A stretch of 64,000 nt of DNA, from NCBI GenBank assembly GCA_021850325.1, contig JAJZMF010000023.1, positions 27,338 through 91,337 on the forward strand, in the 5' to 3' direction. Position numbers and translations under genes: made by a program. Position 1 is the first letter of the stretch; every line of letters begins with the position of its first letter. Shown here piece by piece: positions 33,966-43,020 of this stretch. The notes beneath the pieces were generated by a model, which saw nothing but the letters and a program-made list of their open reading frames with translations, searched no databases and was not told the origin of the DNA. This stretch comes from Actinomycetes bacterium. Lineage in GTDB: Bacteria > Actinomycetota > Acidimicrobiia > Acidimicrobiales > Palsa-688.

Positions 33966-36713
33966 GTGAGCGGGGCCGGGCAGGCCGGGGGCGAGGGGAG
34001 CAAGGCTGCGCGGGCTCCCAAGCGTGCCACCTACAGGCTCCAGCTGCACGCCGGCTTCGGCTTCGACGACGTGGCCGACCTGGCCGGCTACCTTGCAGAC
34101 CTCGGCGTGAGCCACGTCTACCTGTCGCCGGTGCTGCAGGCGGCCCGGGGTAGCACCCATGGTTACGACGTGGTCGACCCTTCGACGGTGAGCGAGGAGC
34201 TCGGCGGTGAGGAGGGCCACCACCGCCTGCAGGAGGCCCTGGGCCGGGCCGGCCTTGGCCAGGTGCTGGACATCGTCCCCAACCACATGGCGGTGTCCAG
34301 CTCGGACAACCGCTGGTGGTGGGACGTGCTGGAGAACGGGCCCTCGAGCGTCTACGCCGGGTACTTCGACGTCACCTGGGGGCCACCGGACCAGACCGGC
34401 CGGGAGTCGGGCAACGCCGTGCTGCTGCCCGTACTGGGCGACCACTATGGCCGCGAGCTGGAGGCGGGCCGGCTCAGGCTCCTGCACCGGCGGGGGACCT
34501 TCACGGTCGGCTACTTCGACCACGAGTTCCCCATCGCCCCCCGCAGCATGGACCAGCTGGTGGGGCGGGCGGCCCGACGCCTTACGCGCAGCTTCGACCC
34601 AGCGGCCCGGGCCGAACTGGAGAGCATCGGCACCGCTCTCGGCCGGCTTCCCCCTTCGTGGGCCACCGACCGGGCGAGCGTCAGGGAGCGCCACCGGGAC
34701 AAGGAGGTCCTCCGGTCGCGACTGGCGGCCCTGTGCGACGAGCACCCCCAGGTGGAGGCGGCCCTGGACGCCGAAGCCGAGGCGGTGAGCACCAGTGCCG
34801 ACGCCCTGGACGCGGTCCTCCAGCGCCAGAACTACAGGCTCGCCTTCTGGCGGACCGCCTCCGAGGAGGGCCAGTACCGCAGGTTCTTCGACATCAACGA
34901 CCTGGCGGGGATCAGGGTGGAGGACCCGGCGGTCTTCGCCGACAGCCACCGGCGGGTCCTCGACTGGCTGAGCCGCGGGGTGATCGACGGGTTGCGGGTG
35001 GACCACGTCGACGGCCTGCGGGACCCGGCGGCCTACCTGGAGCGCCTGGAAGAGGCGGGCACCGGTGTCTGGGCGCTCGTGGAGAAGATCCTGGCCCCGG
35101 GCGAGCAACTGCCGGCCGGCTGGCCCGTGGCCGGGACGACGGGGTACGACTGGCTGAACGTGGCAGGGGGCGTCCTCGTGCACCCCGAGGGGGTGGAGGA
35201 GCTCCAGAAGGCGTTCGCCCGCTTCAGCGGCGATGAGGTGCCCTACGAGGAGGTGGTGTACCGCTGCAAGGCCGAAGTGCTGGACGGCTCCTTGGCGGCC
35301 GACCTCAACCGGTTGGCTGACCGGCTGGCGCGGGTGTGCGAGCGTCACCGTCGGCATTCGGACCACACCCGGCGGGAGCTGCGGGAGTGCCTGGCCGAGG
35401 TCGTGTCCGCCTACAGCGTCTACCGGACCTACTGCGCGCCGGGCCGGCCCGTGAGCGAGCAGGACGTGGCCGTCGTGCGCCGCGCCGTCCTGGAGGCCGG
35501 GCTGAGGCGGCCGGAGCTCGACGGGGAGCTGCTCGGCTTCGTGCGCGAACTGGCGCTGCTCGAGCTGCCCGGCGACGAGGAGGTCGAGATGGCCATGCAC
35601 CTCCAGCAGCTGACCGGCCCGGTGATGGCCAAGGCGGTGGAGGACACGGCGTTCTACCGGTACATGCCCTTGCTGGCGCTCAACGAGGTGGGGGGCAATG
35701 CCGGGGGTACGGGGACCAGCCCGGCCGAGTTCCACGAATGGTGCCTGCGCACGCAGGCGGAGCACCCCTGCACCCTGCTTGCCACCTCGACCCATGACAC
35801 GAAGCGCTCAGAGGACGTGCGCGCCCGGCTGTACGCCCTGTCGGAGCTCCCGGCCGAGTGGGCGGCCGAGGTGACGCGCTGGCAGCGGCTCAACCGGCGT
35901 CGGCGGGTGGCCGACCTGCCCGACCCGGCGACCGAGTGGATGATCTACCAGACGCTGGTCGGCGCCTGGCCCATCTCCGGCCCCCGGCTGGTCGGCTTCG
36001 TCCGCAAAGCCGTGCGGGAGGCCAAGCTGCAGACGAGCTGGGACCAGCCGAACCCGATCTACGAAGGCGCTGTGGAGCACTTCAGTGAGGCCCTCCTGCG
36101 CTCGCGCACCTTCCTGGCGGAGCTGGTCGCCCACGTGGCGTCGCTGCAGAGGCCGGGCTGGTCGAACTCCCTGGCCCTCAAGCTCCTGACCCTCACTGCG
36201 CCCGGGGTGCCCGACCTCTACCAGGGGAGCGAGCTCTGGGACCTCTCATTGGTGGACCCCGACAACCGTCGACCCGTGGGCTACGAGCGGCGGCGAGAGC
36301 TGCTGTCGCAGGCGGGCAGGGCCGAGCTCGGTGCCCTGTGGGCCAGAGGAGACGAGGAAGGGCTGGTCAAGCTGGCCGTTGTCCAGCGGGCACTGGCCGT
36401 GCGCCGGCGGGCCGGGCCGGCCTTCGGCGAGGGACCTGGGGGTGCCTACGAGCCGCTGGAGGCAGAGGGCCCGGCGGCGGAGCACTGCCTGGCCTTCGCC
36501 CGGGGCCGTTCCGTGGTCACCGTCGTCACCCGGCTGCCGGTCCTGCTCGGGCGACGGGGCGGCTGGCGGGGCACCAGGCTGCGCCTGCCTCCCGGGCACT
36601 GGCGCGATGTGCTGGGCGAGGGCCGGGCCCAGGGCGTGGTGGACCTGGGCGAGGTCCTGGGCACCTTCCCGGTGGCGCTGTTCGAGCGGGTGCCGGTCGG
36701 TCAGGGAGGCTGA
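33966..36713 (+). CDS. treY: Maltooligosyl trehalose synthase
   Basis: GH13 enzyme that rearranges the reducing-end bond of maltooligosaccharides from alpha-1,4 to alpha-1,1. 915 residues from GTG 33966, with GGAGG about ten bases upstream; a TTG at 33927 would add 13 low-complexity residues. Family features are ATYRLQLHAGFGFDDVADLAGYLADLGVSHVYLSPVL, VLDIVPNHMA, DGLRVDHVDGLRDP (nucleophile), LVEKILAPGE (acid) and STHDTKRSEDVRARL. The large helical insert typical of TreY is present. It is two bases from treZ and forms an operon with it. Confidence 0.95.
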   Translation: MSGAGQAGGEGSKAARAPKRATYRLQLHAGFGFDDVADLAGYLADLGVSHVYLSPVLQAARGSTHGYDVVDPSTVSEELGGEEGHHRLQEALGRAGLGQVLDIVPNHMAVSSSDNRWWWDVLENGPSSVYAGYFDVTWGPPDQTGRESGNAVLLPVLGDHYGRELEAGRLRLLHRRGTFTVGYFDHEFPIAPRSMDQLVGRAARRLTRSFDPAARAELESIGTALGRLPPSWATDRASVRERHRDKEVLRSRLAALCDEHPQVEAALDAEAEAVSTSADALDAVLQRQNYRLAFWRTASEEGQYRRFFDINDLAGIRVEDPAVFADSHRRVLDWLSRGVIDGLRVDHVDGLRDPAAYLERLEEAGTGVWALVEKILAPGEQLPAGWPVAGTTGYDWLNVAGGVLVHPEGVEELQKAFARFSGDEVPYEEVVYRCKAEVLDGSLAADLNRLADRLARVCERHRRHSDHTRRELRECLAEVVSAYSVYRTYCAPGRPVSEQDVAVVRRAVLEAGLRRPELDGELLGFVRELALLELPGDEEVEMAMHLQQLTGPVMAKAVEDTAFYRYMPLLALNEVGGNAGGTGTSPAEFHEWCLRTQAEHPCTLLATSTHDTKRSEDVRARLYALSELPAEWAAEVTRWQRLNRRRRVADLPDPATEWMIYQTLVGAWPISGPRLVGFVRKAVREAKLQTSWDQPNPIYEGAVEHFSEALLRSRTFLAELVAHVASLQRPGWSNSLALKLLTLTAPGVPDLYQGSELWDLSLVDPDNRRPVGYERRRELLSQAGRAELGALWARGDEEGLVKLAVVQRALAVRRRAGPAFGEGPGGAYEPLEAEGPAAEHCLAFARGRSVVTVVTRLPVLLGRRGGWRGTRLRLPPGHWRDVLGEGRAQGVVDLGEVLGTFPVALFERVPVGQGG

Positions 36714-36715
36714 CG

Positions 36716-38509
36716 ATGGCACGTTTCGAGGTTTGGGCGCCCGGCAAGGACCGGGTGGAGCTGGTACTGGAGGGCGGGGAGAGGCTGGCCATGGCGCCCT
36801 CGGAGCTCGGGTGGTGGACGCTCGAGGTGCCCGGGGCGGGGCCGGGCACCCGGTACCGCTTGTCGCCCGACGGCGGGCCGCCCCGGCCCGATCCTCGCTC
36901 CGCCTACCAGCCCGAGGGTGTCGACGGCCCCTCCGAGCTGGTTGACCACGCCTCGTTCAACTGGTCCGACGCCGCCTGGGAGGGCTTCGAACTGGGCCGG
37001 GCCGTGCTTTACGAGATGCATGTGGGGACCTTCAGCCCGGAGGGCACCTTCGACGGTGCGGTGGGCCGCCTGGGCCACCTCGTCGACCTCGGCGTGAACG
37101 CGGTCGAGCTGATGCCGGTCGCCGAGGCCAGCGGGGCGCGGGGCTGGGGCTACGACGGCGCGGACCTGTGGGCACCCCACCACTGTTACGGCGGCCCCGA
37201 CGGCCTGAAGAGGCTGGTCGACGCCTGCCATGGGCACGGCTTGGCCGTGGTGCTGGACGTCGTCTACAACCACCTGGGCCCGGCGGGCAACTACCTGGCT
37301 GAGTTCGGCCCCTACTTCACGGACCGCTACCGCACCCCCTGGGGCACCGCGGTCAACATGGACGGCGCCGGGAGCTACGGGGTGCGCGACTTCGTGGTCG
37401 CCAACGCCCTCATGTGGTTGGGGGACTACCACCTGGACGGGCTCCGCCTGGACGCCGTGCACGCCATCTACGACGAGGGCGCCCTTCACGTGCTGGAGGA
37501 GCTCTCGCAGGCCGTGGACCTGCTCGCGCAGCGCCAGGGCCGGCACCTGTGGCTCATGGCCGAGAGCGACCGCAATGACCCCCGCCTGGTGCGCAGCCGC
37601 GCCGAGCACGGCTACGGCGTGCACGCGGCATGGGACGACGACCTCCACCATGCGCTGCACTGTGTGCTGACAGGGGAGGAGGGCGGGTACTACTCGGACT
37701 TCGGCCAGCTGGGGCAGCTGGCCAAGGCACTGAGCCAGGGCTACGTCTACGACGGGTCCTTCTCCCCCTTCCGCCAGCGGCGGCACGGGCGCCCCGCGGT
37801 GGGGCTCCCGGGACAGGCGTTCGTGGTGTGCATGCAGAACCACGACCAGGTGGGCAACCGGGCCTTCGGGGAGCGCATCTCGAGCCTGGTCGGCGCTGAC
37901 CTGGCGGCTGTTGGTGCGGCGCTCTACCTGCTCTCGCCCTACGTGCCCCTCGTGTTCCAGGGTGAGGAGTGGGGCGCCTCCACGCCGTTCCAGTACTTCA
38001 CCGACCATCGTGACCCCGACCTCGCCCGGGCGGTGAGCGAAGGGCGCCGTCGCGAACATGCGATGGAGGGCGCCGGGGATGTGCCCGACCCCCAGGACGA
38101 GGGCACGTTCCTGCGCTCACGGCTCGACTGGTCCGAGCCGCAGCGCGAGCCCCACCGGTGGTTGTTGGGCTGGTACAAACGGTTGCTGGAGCTGCGCCGG
38201 TCCGAGCCCGCGCTGGGGACCGGTCGGCCGGGGGACGTTGTCACGGCTCACGACGAGCAAGGGCGCTGGCTCAGCGTACGCCGGGGTGGGTTCAGCATCG
38301 TGGCCAACCTGGCCGAGGTGCGCCAGCCGGTCCCCCTGGGGGGAGGTGGTGCCGTGGTGGTGTCCTCCGCCCCGGGCGTGGTCGTCGAGATCGGGGCCTC
38401 CCGGTCGCCGGGCCCGCCGGGACATCAGCTGGGCAGGGGCAGCGCGGCAGCGGGCGGCCCGCCCCGGGCCTGGCTGCCTCCCCGTTCGGTGGCCGTGGTC
38501 GCCCACTGA
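36716..38509 (+). CDS. treZ: Maltooligosyl trehalose trehalohydrolase
   Basis: GH13 enzyme that releases free trehalose from maltooligosyl trehalose. 597 residues from ATG 36716, directly after the treY stop (GGAGGC overlaps it). An N-terminal CBM48-like domain (MARFEVWAPGKDRVELVLE) precedes the barrel. Catalytic motifs: VLDVVYNHLGPAGNYL, DGLRLDAVHAIYDEGALH (Asp), LMAESDRNDPRLV (Glu) and CMQNHDQVGNRAFGER. GEEWGASTPFQYFTDH is diagnostic of TreZ. It works with TreY and GlgX to make trehalose from glycogen, presumably for stress protection. Confidence 0.95.
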   Translation: MARFEVWAPGKDRVELVLEGGERLAMAPSELGWWTLEVPGAGPGTRYRLSPDGGPPRPDPRSAYQPEGVDGPSELVDHASFNWSDAAWEGFELGRAVLYEMHVGTFSPEGTFDGAVGRLGHLVDLGVNAVELMPVAEASGARGWGYDGADLWAPHHCYGGPDGLKRLVDACHGHGLAVVLDVVYNHLGPAGNYLAEFGPYFTDRYRTPWGTAVNMDGAGSYGVRDFVVANALMWLGDYHLDGLRLDAVHAIYDEGALHVLEELSQAVDLLAQRQGRHLWLMAESDRNDPRLVRSRAEHGYGVHAAWDDDLHHALHCVLTGEEGGYYSDFGQLGQLAKALSQGYVYDGSFSPFRQRRHGRPAVGLPGQAFVVCMQNHDQVGNRAFGERISSLVGADLAAVGAALYLLSPYVPLVFQGEEWGASTPFQYFTDHRDPDLARAVSEGRRREHAMEGAGDVPDPQDEGTFLRSRLDWSEPQREPHRWLLGWYKRLLELRRSEPALGTGRPGDVVTAHDEQGRWLSVRRGGFSIVANLAEVRQPVPLGGGGAVVVSSAPGVVVEIGASRSPGPPGHQLGRGSAAAGGPPRAWLPPRSVAVVAH

Positions 38510-38560
38510 CCGGTCGCCGTCGGGCGGTCCGTGGGCCAGCTGCTAGTGTTGGGTCCTCTC

Positions 38561-38634
38561 GGGCGTATAGCTCAGCTGGTTAGAGCGCATGCATGACGCG
38601 CATGAGGTCGGGGGTTCGACTCCCTCTACGCCCA
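38561..38634 (+). tRNA. tRNA-Val (anticodon GAC)
   Basis: Acceptor GGGCGTA/TACGCCC, D-arm GCTC-AGCTGGTTA-GAGC, anticodon stem CATGC/GCATG around loop ATGACGC (GAC) and a T-arm with TTCGACT. No CCA is encoded. It lies between treZ and the convergent beta-propeller gene. Confidence 0.93.
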
Positions 38635-38651
38635 CCGTCGGTGCCGAGCTG

Positions 38652-39755
38652 TCAGCGGAGGACGGCGATCTCGGAGCGGGAGCTGTCCACCGTGAAGGTC
38701 CCGTGCCCGCCGTCGACCGCCAGACCGCCCGATGCGCCGGCGGGCAGGGGCCAGTAGTGGAACCGGCCACCGGCAGTGCGCTCCCCCAGGGCCCCGTCGT
38801 TGCCGACGAACCAGACGTCGCCACTGCTCGAGACTGCTACCGCCGTGGCCGAGACGAACGACGAGAAGTGCGGGAGCGGGAGCTCGAACCGCTGGACCTG
38901 CCGGCCCTCCGGAGCGGCTCGGAGCAGCGCTGCCCCGTCTGCCACCCACAATGCCCCGCTCGGAGCGCAGGCCATCCCGCCTGGTGCATCACTGCCGTCG
39001 AGGTGGATCTGAGCGGTCACGCCGCTCGGGCCCAGGCGGTCCAGGAGGGAGGGGAGGGGGCCGCGGGACGTGAAGGCAGAGACCGCCGCCCACACGCCGC
39101 AGCGGGGGCCGCCGGCCAGCGACTGCGGCGCCTGGCCGGGAGGGAACGTCACGACGGTCCTGATGGCACCTGTCTTCGCCAGGGCCCGGTCGACCACCCA
39201 GCGCCCGCGCCCGTCGGTGCCTGTCACGTAGACAGAGCCCCCGCCGGGCCAGGCGATGTCGTCGGGCCCGGCGGTCCCGACGGTACGGTCGGGGTCCCCG
39301 ATGTCGCGGACCTGGCCGGAGCCGGTGAGCACGTAGAGGTTGAGGCCGGCGCTCACCCATACGCTTCGGCCCGGGCCGGCCACCACTCCGCTCGGATAGG
39401 GGCCGACCTTGAAGGTCGTCATGGCCCCGGCCGGCGTCATCCGTACCACGGCGCCTGCGCCGAACTCGGTGAACCACAGGTCCCCATCGGGCGCCACGGC
39501 GATGTTGCCCGGCTCGGCGTGCCGGGCCGGGGTGGGGTAGACGACCACCGTGCCGCCGGGCGTGGCGCCTGCGCTACCGGCGGCGCCGGCCGGGCCGGTG
39601 GCCCCGGCAAGGAGCGCAGAGACGGTCGCGCCGAGCACCGGGAGGCGTCCCCGGTGCCTCCAGCGAGCCAGCGGGCGACGGCGCACCCCGGCCCGGTCTG
39701 CCGCCGCTGCAGGCAGAAGGGCCATGGGGCCGGCCACCGGTGCACCCCTGGGCAT
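38652..39755 (-). CDS. Secreted beta-propeller protein, virginiamycin B lyase-like
   Basis: 367 residues from ATG 39755 (ATG 39725 is an alternative). An N-terminal basic segment and hydrophobic stretch (VLGATVSALLAGATGPAGAAGSAGA) look like a signal peptide. The rest is built of repeated propeller blades: PGNIAVAPDGDLWFTEFGAGAVVRM, YPSGVVAGPGRSVWVS, APGGMACAPSGALWVADG, ATAVAVSSSGDVWFVGN. This pattern is the Vgb/streptogramin lyase-like or SMP-30-like NHL propeller; antibiotic lyase activity cannot be inferred because most such proteins are uncharacterised. It is divergent from the membrane protein gene at 39872. Confidence 0.72.
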   Translation of the reverse strand: MPRGAPVAGPMALLPAAAADRAGVRRRPLARWRHRGRLPVLGATVSALLAGATGPAGAAGSAGATPGGTVVVYPTPARHAEPGNIAVAPDGDLWFTEFGAGAVVRMTPAGAMTTFKVGPYPSGVVAGPGRSVWVSAGLNLYVLTGSGQVRDIGDPDRTVGTAGPDDIAWPGGGSVYVTGTDGRGRWVVDRALAKTGAIRTVVTFPPGQAPQSLAGGPRCGVWAAVSAFTSRGPLPSLLDRLGPSGVTAQIHLDGSDAPGGMACAPSGALWVADGAALLRAAPEGRQVQRFELPLPHFSSFVSATAVAVSSSGDVWFVGNDGALGERTAGGRFHYWPLPAGASGGLAVDGGHGTFTVDSSRSEIAVLR

Positions 39756-39871
39756 GGTCTACATCTTGCACCCGCCCGGCCGTCGTTGGCCGGACGTGGG
39801 AGCGTGCCAGGGGCGGGTGCGCCCCACGGCGGGCCGGCCGGCCATATGCTTGGGCGGACGGTCGACGGCTA

Positions 39872-41902
39872 ATGGACATGGTCACCGAGACGCCCACCCC
39901 CGCCGCCGGCCCGGCCAGCCCGGGCGGGCCTGTCGGCGGCCCGGGCGGACCTTCCCGGGCGCGCTCCATCACCGCAGGTGTGCGGGCGGCCTGGGCGCGG
40001 TGGGCACGCCACTGGCGCAGGTCCTCACCGAGCGTCGGCCGGCCCTGGTCCGCCCCGCCGTGGCTGGCGAGCCTGCTGGTGGCCGGGCTGGTCACGGTGC
40101 TCAACTGGCCCCACTGGGGGAGCGTGCAGCCGGGCTTGGACATCTCCTGGCAGGCCGGCACGGCGTACGCCTTCGTGCACCACCTGCAATGGGGGCCGCA
40201 GCTCGACTTCACCTACGGGCCCTACGGATTTGCCGGCTTCCTCCTGCCCTTCTACCCCTCGACAGCCGCGGTCAGCTTCGGCTACCTGCTCGGCGTCACC
40301 TGGCTGCTGTCTGCGCTCGTCGTGACCGGGCTGCGCCGGTACTGGGGCCTCCCGGGTGCGGGCCTGGCCGCTTGGGCCCTGGTCGGGCTGACCTGGGCGG
40401 TGGGCCGGAGCGCCGACGTGGCACCTGCGGCCGGGCTCGGCTTGGGACTGCTGCTCGTCCGGGGGCAGGACCGGCCCCGGCGCCTGTGGCTGGCGGGGGT
40501 GCTGGGCGCCCTGGCCGGCTTCTCGGTGCTGGTCAAGCTCAGCGACGGTGTGGTGCTCGCGGCTGTGGGGGCCCTGGCGGTGCTGGGGTCCGAGCTGAGC
40601 TGGCGTGAGCGGGGCATGACCGCTGTGAGCCTGGTCATCGCGGCGGGGAGCACCTTCGTGGCTGCCTGGTGGGCCGCCGGCCAGTCCATCGGCCACCTGT
40701 GGTCCTTCGCCCGGGCATCGCTTTCGCTGACGCTCGGCTACAGCGCCAATATGGCAGGGCCGCTGGCGCGGCCCTCTGCCGCGTGGTGGGCCGTCGTGGT
40801 GGTCCTCGTCCTCGCAGGGCTGTCGGCGCTGGGCCTGACGCGGCAGGGCCGGCGGGCCAGGGTGGCCGGGGCCCTCATGGTGGGCGGGTGGTGCTGGGCG
40901 GTAGCCAAGGACGGCTTCGTGATGGGCAACCACTACCCGGGGTTCTTCCGCCTGGTGCTGGCGGTCACCGCCGTCGTGTCCCTGCTCGGCCCGCCCCGAC
41001 GCGCGCTCGTGGGGGCCCTGGCGGTCGTGGCCGTGGTGGTGATGGCCATGACCCCGGTGCCGCGGCCCAACCCCGTGGGCAGCGCCCGGGCCTTCGCGGG
41101 TGAGCTCGTGGACCTGGCCTCTCCGAGCAGGTTCGCGTCCCTGCAGGCCCAGGCTCGTCGTAGGGTGCTGCGCGGGGAGGGGGTGGGCAGGCTGGCGGCG
41201 CTGCTGTCCGGTCACACCATGGCCGTCGAGCCCTGGGAGGACATCATTGCCTGGGCGCTCCCGGGTGCAAAATGGGACCCCGAACCCGTCCTGCAGTCCT
41301 ACAGCGCCTTCACCTCCTACACCGACCGGTTGGACGCCGGGTTCCTGTCCTCGGGCGCAGCGCCCCAGCGGCTCCTGTACTGGCACCACCGGTTCGGTTT
41401 CGCCGGGCGGGACCCGGACATGGACCCACCCGCCACGACGGTGGCCGTCTACTGCCATTACGTCCAGTTGGCGGTGGCCGGTCGCTGGCAGGTCCTCCAG
41501 CGCGTGCCCGACCGCTGCGGGGCCCCCAGGACGCTAGCCCGCGTGCGCGTGCGCTTCGGCGTGCCGGTGCGGGCGCCCCGGGCCCGGGGCGGCCTGCTGC
41601 TGGCCAGCTTCGCCCTGGCGCCGACGCTGTTGGACCGGGCGGAGGCACTGGTGCTGCGCCCCCCTCTGACCTACCTCGTCACCTGGGGCCGGCGAGGCCC
41701 GGGGAGCGGGGGGACCGCTTACACCTTCGTCACGGGCACTGCGGCGGGCCCCCACGTGCTCGGGGCACCAGCCCAGCTCGGCTTCTCGCCCCACTTCACG
41801 CCGGCCACGGTGGGCTGGCTCGAACTGAAGGGTGACGGCTACGCCACCGGTCGGGGATGGGTGACCGTGACCTTCAGTACGCTCAGGATCGCCGCCCGCT
41901 GA
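39872..41902 (+). CDS. Large polytopic membrane protein, function unknown
   Basis: 676 residues from ATG 39872 (MDMVTETPTPAAGPASPGG). A Pro/Gly-rich cytoplasmic start is followed by about ten to eleven transmembrane helices up to ~residue 390, then a ~280-residue hydrophilic, probably extracytoplasmic C-terminal domain. The segment DISWQAGTAYAFVHHLQWGPQLDFTYGPYGFAGFLLPFYP, with acidic and aromatic residues in the first loop, recalls GT-C-type glycosyltransferases, but no firm family is recognised. The C-terminal domain has two conserved-looking cysteines (VYCHYVQL, VPDRCGAPR). It ends 41 bases before the AICAR transformylase gene. Confidence 0.7.
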   Translation: MDMVTETPTPAAGPASPGGPVGGPGGPSRARSITAGVRAAWARWARHWRRSSPSVGRPWSAPPWLASLLVAGLVTVLNWPHWGSVQPGLDISWQAGTAYAFVHHLQWGPQLDFTYGPYGFAGFLLPFYPSTAAVSFGYLLGVTWLLSALVVTGLRRYWGLPGAGLAAWALVGLTWAVGRSADVAPAAGLGLGLLLVRGQDRPRRLWLAGVLGALAGFSVLVKLSDGVVLAAVGALAVLGSELSWRERGMTAVSLVIAAGSTFVAAWWAAGQSIGHLWSFARASLSLTLGYSANMAGPLARPSAAWWAVVVVLVLAGLSALGLTRQGRRARVAGALMVGGWCWAVAKDGFVMGNHYPGFFRLVLAVTAVVSLLGPPRRALVGALAVVAVVVMAMTPVPRPNPVGSARAFAGELVDLASPSRFASLQAQARRRVLRGEGVGRLAALLSGHTMAVEPWEDIIAWALPGAKWDPEPVLQSYSAFTSYTDRLDAGFLSSGAAPQRLLYWHHRFGFAGRDPDMDPPATTVAVYCHYVQLAVAGRWQVLQRVPDRCGAPRTLARVRVRFGVPVRAPRARGGLLLASFALAPTLLDRAEALVLRPPLTYLVTWGRRGPGSGGTAYTFVTGTAAGPHVLGAPAQLGFSPHFTPATVGWLELKGDGYATGRGWVTVTFSTLRIAAR

Positions 41903-41943
41903 ACAGGTGCCTGGGCGCCCACCACTGGCTAGGGTGCTCTCCT

Positions 41944-42963
41944 GTGAGCGTGCCGAGTGGGCCCTGGGAATGCGCGTACGGGGAGAACGCCTGGCAGTCG
42001 CCGGCGCGGCTGGTGCACGAGGAGACCGGCGACCCACTGGCCCTGGGCCGCATGCAGCTGCTCGAGGGTTCGGCCCCCAGTTACAACAACCTGGTCGAGG
42101 TCGACCGCCAGCTCCAGACCATCACCCACGTCGCCGCCGCCTTCGAGCTGGCAGGAGGCGGGGTACCTGCCATCGCCATCGGCACCAAGCACGGCAACGC
42201 CTGTGGGGCCGCCGTCGCGGCCCTGGGGCGCCGGGCAGCGGAGCTCATGGTGAGCGGTGACAGGCGCGCCATCTTCGGAGGTTGTGTGATGCTCAGCTCC
42301 CCCGTGGACGAGGAGGTGGCACAGGCCCTGGTCAACCACGCCGCTGAGAGCCGGCGCCTGCTCGACACGGTGGCCGCCCCCTCCTTCACCGAGGCTGCGC
42401 TCGAGATCCTGGCCCGCAAGCAGGGCAAGTGCCGGGTCATGGCCAACCCGGCGCTCGGGCAGCTCGGGCGGGCGAGCATCGACACCGCACCACGTCGCCG
42501 CCAGGTGCGCGGTGGGTCCATGGAGCAGCCCAACTACACCTTCGTACTCGACCTTGCCGCCCCCGCCGTGCAGCGTTACGGCACCCTTACCCGCTCCCAG
42601 GAGCGTGACCTCCTGCTCGCCTGGGCGGTGGGGTCGACGAGCAACTCGAACACCATCACCCTGGTGAGGGACGGGCAGCTCCTCGGCAACGGGGTGGGCC
42701 AGCAGGACAGAGTGGGCGGGTGCGCCCTGGCCCTGCAGCGGGCGCGCGACGCGGGCCATGCGACCGAGGGCGCCGTGGCCTACAGCGACAGCTTCTTCCC
42801 CTTCCCCGACGCTGCCCAGCTCTTGGTGGACGCTGGGGTGAGCGCTGTCTTCTGCACCAGTGGATCTGTGCGTGACGAGCTCGTGCGAGAGACCTTCCTC
42901 ACCGCCGGGGTCACCGTCGTGCAGATGCCCGACCGCGAGGCGCGGGGCTTCTTCGGGCACTGA
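41944..42963 (+). CDS. Stand-alone AICAR transformylase (PurH C-terminal type)
   Basis: 339 residues, GTG 41944, covering only the formyltransferase half of PurH. Motifs correspond to the bifunctional enzyme: AYGENAWQSPA (RYGENPHQ in PurH), NLVEVD, IAIGTKHGNACGAA with the catalytic Lys-His pair K82-H83, and YSDSFFPFPDAAQLL. The IMP cyclohydrolase domain (~200 residues) is absent and no cyclohydrolase gene is next to it in this window. It probably uses 10-formyl-THF to formylate AICAR; another folate-dependent formyl transfer is possible. A hairpin follows the stop. Confidence 0.82.
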   Translation: MSVPSGPWECAYGENAWQSPARLVHEETGDPLALGRMQLLEGSAPSYNNLVEVDRQLQTITHVAAAFELAGGGVPAIAIGTKHGNACGAAVAALGRRAAELMVSGDRRAIFGGCVMLSSPVDEEVAQALVNHAAESRRLLDTVAAPSFTEAALEILARKQGKCRVMANPALGQLGRASIDTAPRRRQVRGGSMEQPNYTFVLDLAAPAVQRYGTLTRSQERDLLLAWAVGSTSNSNTITLVRDGQLLGNGVGQQDRVGGCALALQRARDAGHATEGAVAYSDSFFPFPDAAQLLVDAGVSAVFCTSGSVRDELVRETFLTAGVTVVQMPDREARGFFGH

Positions 42964-42984
42964 AGGCCTGGCTGGCCTCTGGTA

Positions 42985-43010
42985 CCGGGCAGCCGGCCGC
43001 CGGCGCCCGG
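42985..43010. terminator. Hairpin between convergent genes
   Basis: CCGGGC-A-GCCGG, loop CCG, CCGGC-GCCCGG: an 11-bp stem with one bulged A, 21 bases after the transformylase stop and just beyond the stop of the convergent sensor gene. Confidence 0.5.
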
Positions 43011-43020
43011 GAGCGGCCGG

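Noticed and set aside
33810..35795. 661-codon frame opposite treY
   Set aside because: Antisense of a clear GH13 enzyme; His/Gln/Val-rich with no recognisable fold.
38652..39755. Streptogramin resistance by Vgb
   Set aside because: The propeller pattern alone does not show lyase activity, and most such propellers have other or unknown roles.
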